Assembly (NCBI GenBank): GCA_963971305.1
Contig: OZ020305.1
Span: forward strand, 8,775,001-8,839,000
Length of the DNA: 64,000 nucleotides
Origin: Arcuatula senhousia
Taxonomy: Eukaryota > Mollusca > Bivalvia > Mytilida > Mytilidae
Direction of reading: 5' to 3'
A model generated the notes under the pieces. The model saw only the letters and a program-made list of their open reading frames with translations. It had not been told where the DNA came from and did not search any database. The translations under genes were made by a program, and so were the position numbers. Every line of letters begins with the position of its first letter. The stretch's first letter is position 1. Of the stretch, positions 55,672 to 64,000 are shown one piece after another.

Positions 55672-58641
55672 ATGACGCGAAGGCCGATGGAGTTGTTTTC
55701 AGCCAAACAATCAACAAGAATAGGCACCTGGAATATAAGAACCCTATATCAAACAGGAAAGGTCATACAAGTAGCCAAAGAAATGGATAGATATGATAAG
55801 GAAATACTAGGCCTCAGTGAAGTCAGATGGAACACATCAGGCATGACCACTTTGAACTCTGGACATACCATTATATATTCCGGAAACATAAACCAAGATG
55901 ATCCACATGAGAAAGGAGTTGGAATTCTGATTACAAAAACTTCTACAAAAGCACTTCTAGAATGGAACCCAGTTTCACCAAGAATCATTACAGCAAGATT
56001 TAATTCTCATTTCCAAAAAACCACCATCATTCAAGTTTATGCTCCAACAAATGAAGCAGACGAAAATGACAAGGAGGATTTCTACCACTCCTTACAAACA
56101 ACCATTGACCAAATACCAAAAAGAGATATTCTAATAGTAATGGGGGATCTTAATGCTAAAGTAGGTTCCACTAGAGAGGGAAGAGAAAGAGAGATAGGAC
56201 TACATGGCATAGGTACTATGAATGAAAATGGGGAATTATTTGCAGATATTTGTGCCATCAATAACCTAGTTATAGGAGGAACACTTTTCCCCCACAAGAA
56301 CTGTCACAAAGCTACTTGGGTGTCACCAGCAGGAAATGCCGAAAACCAGATAGACCATATTGCCATATCTCAAAGATGGAGGTCATCACTTCAAGATGTA
56401 AGGGTTAAGAGGGGAGCCGATGCAGCCTCAGACCATCACTTAGTTGTTGGGAAATTAAAACTGAAACTCCTTGCTCAGAAAAAAGTGGAAATCAAAAGAA
56501 AAAAGTTCAATATAGGAAAACTTAAAAATCATAAAGTAAAAGAAAGCTTCCAACTTAATCTTCAAAACAGGTTTTCAGCTCTTGAAGACTTTGGAGATGA
56601 AGACAACAATATTGAAAATATTTGGCAAAAAACTAAAGAAGCACTAATTACAACATGTGAAGAAACCTTAGGATATATACAGCAAAAGCGGAAAAACTGG
56701 ATGTCAGACGAAACATGGGTAAAAATTGAAGAAAGGAGAAAATGCAAAGAAAATATTCTTAATGCCACCACAAGAAATCAAAAAAGACAAACCCAAAATC
56801 TCTACAATGAGAAAGACAAGGAGGTAAAAAAAGGATGTAAGCAAGACAAAAGAAACTATGTAGAGCATCTGGCAAGAGAAGCAGAAACAGCTTGTGGAAA
56901 AGGTGATTTAAAGGCCCTGTACAATACAACCAGACTACTTAGTGGATGTACATACAACACCAGCCTAAATGCACCTGTTAAAGACAAAAACGGTACAAAT
57001 ATTACAAAACCAGAAGACCAATTGAAAAGATGGCAAGAACATTTTCAAGAGGTGTTAAATCGGCCTCCTCCTACAAACCCTCCTAACATAGAAAAGAGAG
57101 ATGAGATAAACATAAACACCGGGAAAATTACAAAATCTGAAGTAACTGCAGCAATTAAACATCTTAAAAATGGAAAAGCTGGAGGAATTGACAACATCCC
57201 ACCAGAAGCTATGAAGGCAATGAATAACATTTGCATTGAAAAATTCAAAAATCTTTTAAAGAAAATATGGGAAAATGAATGTTTACCAGCAGACTGGAGT
57301 AAGGGAATATTGGCAAAACTACCAAAAAAGGGAGACAAGTCAGTGTGCAACAACTGGAGAGGAATAACTTTGCTTTCCATACCAAGCAAAGTATTATGCC
57401 ATATCATCCTTCAGAGAATGAAAAAAGAAGTGGACAAAATGCTAAGAGATGAGCAAGCTGGTTTTCGGCAAGAAAGATCATGCATTGACCAAATCGCCAC
57501 TCTAAGAATAATAATTGAACAGAGCATTGAATGGCAGACCTCTCTTTACCTGACCTTCATAGATTTTGAGAAGGCATTTGACAGTATTGACCATCAAGTA
57601 CTGTGGAACATCCTTAGAAACTATGGAATACCAGAGAAGATTGTATCAATTATCCAACAACTTTATAATGGATTTACCTGTCAAGTCATCCATGCAGGAA
57701 ACCTTACAGAACCTTTTCCTGTGTCAACTGGCGTCAGACAAGGTTGCTTACTCTCTCCTCTTCTCTTTCTTATTGTAATTGACTGGGTGAGCCGAAAAGC
57801 ATACAATACCCCAATGGGAATCAAATGGACATTACAGGCATGCCTTGAAGACTTAGACTTTGCAGATGATATTTGTCAGCTATCTCATCGCCATCGAGAC
57901 TCACAAAATCAAGCTTCCAACCTTGAGTCAGCTGCGAAACAAGTAGGACTCTACATCAACCCTGCTAAAACAAAATCCATGAGAATAAATGCACATCAAC
58001 AAAACAAAACAAAAGTTAGAGGCGCAGAAATCGACGACATCCAGGAATTCACCTACCTGGGAAGTGTCATCAGTACAACAGGTGGCACTGATGAAGATAT
58101 TGTAGCAAGAAAAAAAAAAGCACAACAGGCTTTTGCTATACTGAGACCAATTTGGAAAAGCAAAGCCTTAAGAACATGCACAAAATTGAGAATCTTTAAT
58201 ACAAATGTGAAGTCCATCCTACTCTATGGGTCAGAAACTTGGAGACTAAATGCAACCACTAAAAAGACACTACAGGTCTTTTTAAACAGGTGTCTCCGAA
58301 ACATCATTGGAATAAAGTGGCCAAATAAAATCAGAAATGAAGATCTTTGGAAGCAAACAAAACAAGAGCCAATTGAAAGAACAATAACAGAAAGACGGTG
58401 GAAATGGATTGGTCACACACTGAGAAAAAACAACAACAACGTGACCAAACAAGCACTAGAATGGAACCCCCAAGGACATCGTAAAAGAGGAAGACCAAAG
58501 AACACCTGGCGGAGGGATCTAACATCAGACCTTCAGAAGATTGGTAAAACATGGGGAGAGGCAAAAACAACAGCTAAAGACAGGAAGAAATGGAAAGCAG
58601 CAGTGGTCGCCCTATGTCCCCCATGGGACGAAGTGGATTAA
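55672..58641 (+). CDS. Endonuclease-reverse transcriptase polyprotein of the LINE
   Basis: A 989-residue protein that nicks target DNA and reverse-transcribes its own RNA in the nucleus. The N-terminal apurinic-type endonuclease shows RIGTWNIRTL (residues 16-25), LSEVRW (48-53, catalytic Glu), VYAPTNEADE, MGDLNAKVG, NQIDHIAIS and SDHHLVVG (about 252-259). The central reverse transcriptase has FIDFEKAFDSIDH (about 627-640, motif A Asp), STGVRQGCLLSPLLF (about 685-700) and DLDFADDICQL (about 727-737, FADD catalytic pair). The C-terminus has LLYGSETWRL and HRKRGRPKNTWRRDL. There are no stops or frameshifts. ATG at 55672 is the first in frame, but the frame is open further upstream. All catalytic motifs look intact. 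Confidence 0.93.
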   Translation: MTRRPMELFSAKQSTRIGTWNIRTLYQTGKVIQVAKEMDRYDKEILGLSEVRWNTSGMTTLNSGHTIIYSGNINQDDPHEKGVGILITKTSTKALLEWNPVSPRIITARFNSHFQKTTIIQVYAPTNEADENDKEDFYHSLQTTIDQIPKRDILIVMGDLNAKVGSTREGREREIGLHGIGTMNENGELFADICAINNLVIGGTLFPHKNCHKATWVSPAGNAENQIDHIAISQRWRSSLQDVRVKRGADAASDHHLVVGKLKLKLLAQKKVEIKRKKFNIGKLKNHKVKESFQLNLQNRFSALEDFGDEDNNIENIWQKTKEALITTCEETLGYIQQKRKNWMSDETWVKIEERRKCKENILNATTRNQKRQTQNLYNEKDKEVKKGCKQDKRNYVEHLAREAETACGKGDLKALYNTTRLLSGCTYNTSLNAPVKDKNGTNITKPEDQLKRWQEHFQEVLNRPPPTNPPNIEKRDEININTGKITKSEVTAAIKHLKNGKAGGIDNIPPEAMKAMNNICIEKFKNLLKKIWENECLPADWSKGILAKLPKKGDKSVCNNWRGITLLSIPSKVLCHIILQRMKKEVDKMLRDEQAGFRQERSCIDQIATLRIIIEQSIEWQTSLYLTFIDFEKAFDSIDHQVLWNILRNYGIPEKIVSIIQQLYNGFTCQVIHAGNLTEPFPVSTGVRQGCLLSPLLFLIVIDWVSRKAYNTPMGIKWTLQACLEDLDFADDICQLSHRHRDSQNQASNLESAAKQVGLYINPAKTKSMRINAHQQNKTKVRGAEIDDIQEFTYLGSVISTTGGTDEDIVARKKKAQQAFAILRPIWKSKALRTCTKLRIFNTNVKSILLYGSETWRLNATTKKTLQVFLNRCLRNIIGIKWPNKIRNEDLWKQTKQEPIERTITERRWKWIGHTLRKNNNNVTKQALEWNPQGHRKRGRPKNTWRRDLTSDLQKIGKTWGEAKTTAKDRKKWKAAVVALCPPWDEVD

Positions 58642-58654
58642 GTCAAGTAAGTCA

Positions 58655-58667
58655 AGAACACTGAATG
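58655..58667. repeat. Target-site duplication, 3' copy
   Basis: AGAACACTGAATG, identical to 55043-55055. Confidence 0.85.
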
Positions 58668-61600
58668 GACAGTGAAATTAAAACCATTGGTGGTGGCTGA
58701 GAATGGTCATACGAAAGGTTTTTAGACAAACTTTAGGAAAAAGATAGGAACCACTTATAATTCGGATAGAGTCTTTTTTCGTTCTTAACATTGATACCAT
58801 AAAAAATATAGATAACATAACAATTTTATTATTTTTTTTGTATGAAATCATTTTAAGGAATGAACATATCTATTCAACATTTACAGTAACTAAAGATTTC
58901 TTGAGATATACAATCTATTTTGTTTTTCGATTACGATATAGTGAAATAATATTTAGCGAATATCAGCTGTGTGACAGACGGGAGGACTTGATCTTTAATA
59001 TATTTATTTAGCCATCATCTGACTTGAATTTTTTACATAACCCTAAACACGGTGATTGGATTTTTACATCCAAATTAAATTAAATTGTGATTGATTCACT
59101 TGTAAATTACGGACCTGACACTGGCATGTCCCGGGTAGTATTCCGGATTGACATTGGCCTCGACATGTCGCCTCGTTACCGCATTAGTCACTCCCCGGGA
59201 ACGGACGGTCGTAATTAGCTTAACAGGTTGTCTTTTTACCTGACAGGCTGAGAAATAAAGATACTCTTTTTATCTTGTCACAAAATGCATCACTGTAATA
59301 CCTTTGTAACGAGGAAGATATCTTGTTTTGGTAAAAACACAGCCGTGTTAGTCTTCCGGGTGGCACTGATTGACAAGACGAACAGGTAGCCACTGAATGC
59401 CGCCCAACCACTGCGAAACATGTAATTATCAAATAAACTTGACGTCCCACATTTTGAAAATTTCTATTTTTATGAAAAGGCTTTCAACATGGGTTTTGCA
59501 AAATATACACGGGTGGTTTGAAACGGTTCATTACTAAACGCCATTATACAAAAGAAGTCAAATATTTTTATCTGGCTTCTTCTATTGACTAGCTTATTGA
59601 CAAATAAACTCATCATTTGGATAATGTTTTCAGCCCTCTGGACATTTTGAAGACTGATGTCGCAACTTGGGTGTTAAATTCGATCTCCCGAATGTAACTT
59701 CATTATTTTTGTATAGAAATCTGATACACCGACATATTGTTGAATGAAATCATCCATTTCTTGGTTAAATATTAAACGCTTAGTTAATTATTGTCCTCTC
59801 TCTTAATCTATTGTACTCCTTTCAACCGAAAAATGATTTTATACATGAAAAATAAACAGTTTTTCTGCCTGATTTTCCCCGACAGATTGTTCATTTAAGA
59901 ATTAAACAAAAACAAATCTGAGTTAACGGGGTTTTGTTCTGTGAGGGAAGGACACGAGACTATAATTTGGGTAATCAAGAGGTGGAGACAAAACACTAAA
60001 GCTATCATAGAAGATATTAATTTTAATTTCTTATTTTATCAAAATAAGTTGCTAACAAAAAACAGCAACTGGAAACAAAATATTAGGGAGAGTTTGAACT
60101 CAAACATTTATTTTCAATAAAATATTTTTTTGCGGTTTGATGAAATTTAAAGGATTTCAGACAATAAGAAAGCAAATAAAGCTGTTGGAGAAAATTCTGA
60201 GTTTTTCCTAGTAAAAGTTATAATATACAATTTTATATACATAGTAAAAATGCCTTCATGTTTTAAAAATTATGATGGGTACATTTTAAAACATAAATAT
60301 ACTATCATATTTTTTTCCAATAATGTTTTTTTTAGGTGATTTTTTTTCTTTTAATTTTTCATTAAATAATATAGTGCTTTTGTACCAACCTAGAAGAAGA
60401 AAATACTTTTTATAAACGAATAAGACTGGATAAAAATAATTTCATTTAACTAAAATTAAGCAAATATTAAGACTAGAATCTTATTCACTTAAAAAAAAAT
60501 CCAATATCATTAAAAAAACACGTAAAGTATCTTTTCTCGGGTTTTACCTAGCCATATCTCTTATAGACACACGGCTTAAAAAATATTCATCAATTGTCAT
60601 GATTAATTCGCCTATTCTTTGACAATCAGTAGCTAAGATTCTAATTATTCCATCTGACCACAAAAAGTCGACGCACTACATACACCAGATAAAGATCTAT
60701 AAAAAAAACCGGACAGTCATTTCTGATTTGAAAAAGATAGGGATGCCATGCAAAAATGCTGCTAATCCCGTGTCTGGCGGGTGCCGATAAAATACAAAAC
60801 CAGAAAAGCGTAACAGACTAAGTTGTGGTCAGCAGCGGCTGTCGACTCATGGGTCTGGTCTGTCTTTTTCAGAAAGGTAATTAGCATTTATAAATAGGGA
60901 AATATTCATATGTCACCGCTTCATCATTACAATTAAGGGTACATTTCTACTTTCACAGGTCGTCAGTATCGCCAGAGAGGTATATAATGACCATATTTAC
61001 CACCGAGTTTTTATCCAGTTTTCACAGTTGTTCCAAATACGTGACCGTTTCCGATCACGAATTTGACATCTAAACAATACATAGCTCCGTATTCATAGCG
61101 GGTGTTGATTTTTTGGGTTTTGTTCATGTAATAAATGTTTTGTCAACTAGTTTACATTTTAAGGTAACAACAAAAAGACAAATTAAAAAATAATGTTAAC
61201 CATTTTAATGCAGACACCAAACCCTTTTAATAGTAAAGTAACATCTTTTGAGAAGATGAAATCTTGGTGGTCTTGTTTTCAAAAATGAATTTATTTCAAT
61301 TTTTTCAAAACTGCATTTATTTGGTTTGTATAATGAATTACAATGCCCATTTTAGTACATTACGCTTAGTTTTGTTACCTAGCTCAATAGAAATATCATA
61401 CTCAATTTATCAAAAATATTTGTATAAAAATGACCTTGTGCACAAAATGCTCAATGATATTCGTATTATATCAATTATGAATTTGTGCAAACAAACGCTT
61501 TATTTCATCAACTTGTACTCAATTATAAGTTGATTATGATTATTGAAGTATGTTTTCTCAACATATGAATTTATTTAATTCTATTGTAAAGAGAAAATTG

Positions 61601-63364
61601 GAAATGGTTATAGATAATAAATATTAGAGAAATTAGATATCCAATTTCAAAAACGATTTTTACTGACTGACTCCAAAAAACTGTTATTTTTATTCAATCA
61701 AATAATGAAATAAAATGAAAGATTTAGTATCTATAATACTTATGACAAAAACATTAAAAGGTTAACAAACCTAGCCATTTAAAAAGTATGCCTTGCAATT
61801 TTTAATTCTAGAAAATATAATTAATTAAAAGAAATGGCGCTCTCCTGTTACTTTGTGCTAATAATATTCTACATGGTAGTTAGTGGTATGAAAAAATGAT
61901 TAAACTAATAAGAATTGTACATATCTGAGAATTAAAAAAATAATCCATATATATCCGAAACGATAAAAATTTATTTCCCAAATCCCACACGTTTTCATGG
62001 TGGTTTTTGGCCAGCATCCTTGCTTTATGCACAATTTATTTGAATACAACGATGAACCTGTAATATACACATCAATTATACAACATATGAACAATATGTT
62101 TTTTTTCTAAATATCAATATATTAAATGCTACTTTGCCTGCGTCGGTTTATGCGCTTTTTTCAGTTTCGAAACTACCATTAATTATATGACCATCATTCG
62201 AGTTTTGTAATGACAATAAAAAGATATAATACTGATTTTACGTACAAGCATTATCGAGTTTTATGAAGTTCAATAAATTGTTTATCAAAAATTAAAGTTA
62301 ACATGCGTTTTTTTTTCCTCGCAAGGAACAACTTTCCTGGTATGCGCATAATTGGAATCTATTTCTCATCAGATTTTCTGTAATAACCGACAAAAATAAT
62401 TGTACTAATGGTTTAAGAATATAAGTCCTATTATGTTTCATGTAATTTTACCAAAAAATATTCATGCATATATTTTATTTAAAAATAAATATATAAACTT
62501 TAAAAGATAAAGTGTACGTGCTGTTTTGTCTGTTTGATGTGTGCTATCTAAACTAACTCAGGGACGGTTATGAAACTCTAATTAACGTACAAAAATCGCG
62601 TAATAATCTGTGCTTTACAATACATCTATGATCCGATTTGTTTCCAGCTTTTATGATATTTCTGTGGCAAACCGGACTTAATCGTGACCTTATGATAAAA
62701 ATGGTTTTTCTTTTTTGAAGCTAGCAAACCTGTAAGTGCTGTCAATTTTTTAAAAAGCAATGGAATTCGCAAAAACATAACGTTTTTTTTATCAATTGCA
62801 ACAAATTCAGTTTAGCAAACCCCATTTTTTTTCATATTAAAATGGACAAGATCTGGAATTTATGTAGATTTATTAGAAGTATCAACGAATGGCAAGATTC
62901 TTACTATAAATAGTTATTTAACAAGTCTAAAGACAATAATAAAAAAAAACTTCTGACCATCTTGATAGATCCATAAAAGGGCAAACACATTTTAATCAGT
63001 TAAAAACAGAGGATTTTAATTAAGTTTAAGCGTCCTTCAATCATTCTAAAAAAAAGATCAACATTTAAGAATTTATTTATTTAGTCACAGAAATAAAAAA
63101 AACACAAACAAGAAAAATGTAACCATTATTTTACCCAAAATCATGATTTTTTTTAGTCAAATTCTAATATGAAAAGGTTTTGAAAATTAATTTCTGCATA
63201 TATATTTAAAAAAATAAAAATGACAATAATCAAAATAACAAAAATTTTACGACACAAACTGAAGCCTGATTTTAGTTAAAAACTACCTGAAGACAAAATC
63301 TGTTTATCCCAGAATAATTTCTCTTCCCACAAAAGGTGTTAGCTGCTACATCTAAAATCCTGGC
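58668..63364. other. Intergenic DNA upstream of FoxQ2, no gene recognised
   Basis: Starts with ~80 bp of the dispersed repeat related in reverse to 47425-47520. The rest is AT-rich and unusually poor in recognisable repeats compared with the rest of the window. GC-richer islands at 59105-59215 and about 60735-61080 stand out against it and could be regulatory, but nothing in them is diagnostic. The 61264-61533 open frame is low-complexity AT-rich sequence. Confidence 0.4.
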
Positions 63365-63365
63365 T

Positions 63366-63495
63366 TCTGATTGGTTGACAAAATCGATACAGATTCCGTA
63401 TTGGGAAAACTATTGAATATTCACTAGGTGTTGGCCAATCAGCTATTGTAATCACAGAGAAGACACGATAGACATTTAAAATGATTTGTATAAAG
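63366..63495 (+). promoter_or_regulatory. Candidate FoxQ2 core promoter (CCAAT and TATA boxes)
   Basis: An inverted CCAAT (ATTGG) at 63370-63374, GGCCAATCAG with CCAAT at 63435-63439, and TATAAAG at 63489-63495. The second CCAAT lies 50 bp upstream of the TATA box, which is classical spacing. The TATA box is 94 bp before the ATG and implies a short leader. Inferred from motifs only. Confidence 0.45.
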
Positions 63496-63582
63496 TTTAT
63501 AGTTAGTATCGAAATACAACAAACATAATTTTGTCACACACACAAACTGTTGAAAAGTATTTGTCAACAAATCATCGCCAGA

Positions 63583-64000
63583 ATGAGTAACACGAATCCA
63601 GCAACTATGGTACTGCCGTATGGACTTAAGTTAGCTTCCAGTCAGAGTCCGTATCTACATTTTGGTGTTTCGCCAATGGCACTTGATATTCAAAGAGCAC
63701 AACAATTGTACGATTACAGCACAAGATTTCAGTATGGTTTAGGCAGGTACCCGAATGCACTCGGATTGTCGCCGTACCATCCGAGCCATGCCGAGGCGTA
63801 TATGCATCACTATTTCAAGGACCCGAGAGCACGATTTATTCACGAAGAGCCAAAGCCTAACCATAGCTACATTGGACTTATTGCAATGGCTATTCTTAGC
63901 GCTAGAGATAAGAAACTAGTACTTAGTGACATTTATCAGTGGATCCTGGATAACTACCCGTATTTCAGAACAAGAGGACCAGGATGGAGAAATAGCATCA
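63583..64000 (+). CDS. FoxQ2-type forkhead transcription factor, 5' part (cut by window end)
   Basis: Encodes the first 139 residues of a DNA-binding forkhead (winged-helix) protein, uninterrupted to the window edge. Residues 1-86 are a low-complexity N-terminus without a recognised domain. The forkhead domain starts at about residue 90: EEPKPNHSYIGLIAMAIL, then KKLVLSDIYQWILDNYPYF and RTRGPGWRNSI, where the window ends inside recognition helix 3. KPNHSYIGLIAMAIL and SDIYQWILDNYPYFRTRGPGW-type residues are diagnostic of FoxQ2, a family expressed at the anterior/apical pole of many invertebrate embryos. The ATG at 63583 has A at -3 (CCAGAATGAG) and is the first in frame after the candidate promoter. 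No intron is seen so far. Bivalves can carry several FoxQ2 paralogues, so which one this is stays open. Confidence 0.9.
   Translation, partial: MSNTNPATMVLPYGLKLASSQSPYLHFGVSPMALDIQRAQQLYDYSTRFQYGLGRYPNALGLSPYHPSHAEAYMHHYFKDPRARFIHEEPKPNHSYIGLIAMAILSARDKKLVLSDIYQWILDNYPYFRTRGPGWRNSI

Larger units (their letters stand above)
55056..58654 (+). mobile_element. Complete non-LTR retrotransposon (APE endonuclease + RT), 3.6 kb
   Basis: The element is bounded by perfect 13-bp direct repeats (AGAACACTGAATG). It has a ~0.6-kb 5' region, one long intact ORF, and only 13 bases after the stop, ending GTCAAGTAAGTCA. There is no poly-A. A compact 3.6-kb body with a very short 3' UTR and a simple-repeat end recalls RTE-like LINEs, but the clade is not settled from sequence reading alone. 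The intact ORF and perfect duplication point to a recent insertion that may still be competent. It landed in a dispersed repeat also present at 47425-47640. Confidence 0.9.

Noticed and set aside
56562..58570. Several minus-strand frames inside the LINE
   Set aside because: Shadows of the intact plus-strand endonuclease/RT ORF.

Overview
This is an AT-rich, gene-poor animal genome segment, most consistent with a marine bivalve, probably a mussel (Mytilidae). That rests on three things: a lophotrochozoan-looking FoxQ2 gene, a spliced carbohydrate sulfotransferase gene, and a dense set of non-coding repeats of the kind I associate with bivalves. Those repeats have internal tandem repeats, (ACGG)n stretches and terminal hairpins. 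There is no bacterial-type gene packing; most open reading frames in the window are chance or repeat-derived. The species is inferred, not shown.

Only two cellular genes can be supported, one at each edge. At the left edge (1743-4118, + strand) are the last three coding exons of a Golgi-type carbohydrate sulfotransferase; its 5' exons lie outside the window. Its last intron carries a decayed duplicate of the terminal exon, and its 3' UTR region is split by a tandem-repeat element. At the right edge (63583 to the window end, + strand) is the start of a FoxQ2 forkhead gene. It is cut by the window boundary inside recognition helix 3, and has a CCAAT/TATA-like core promoter just upstream.

The roughly 59 kb between them is a transposon and repeat landscape. 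5-9 kb: a small TIR element and SINE-like copies. 10.5-16.4 kb: a tandem triplication carrying a foldback MITE and tandem-repeat elements. 16.6-18.9 kb: a tandem duplication. 19.5-20.2 kb: a striking foldback element built of CGTGGCCACG and TCGTTCCCACGA modules. 21.6-25.9 kb: a minisatellite, an 89-bp direct-repeat pair, an integrase-core pseudogene and a long three-unit repeat element. 26.5-40.8 kb: many hairpin-ended tandem-repeat elements plus nested TIR elements. 41-54 kb: several minisatellites (30-bp and 53-bp arrays), hairpins and SINEs, one with a tRNA-Ser-like head. 55.06-58.65 kb: a complete, apparently young non-LTR retrotransposon with one intact endonuclease/reverse-transcriptase ORF, a 13-nt 3' UTR and a perfect 13-bp target-site duplication. 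58.7-63.4 kb: quiet, AT-rich DNA upstream of FoxQ2.

The main biological interest is structural. At least ten non-coding elements share one layout (terminal hairpin, central tandem repeats, ACGG-type simple repeat, second hairpin), and several foldback elements are nested within one another. Family names rest on recognition by eye; no database search was possible.
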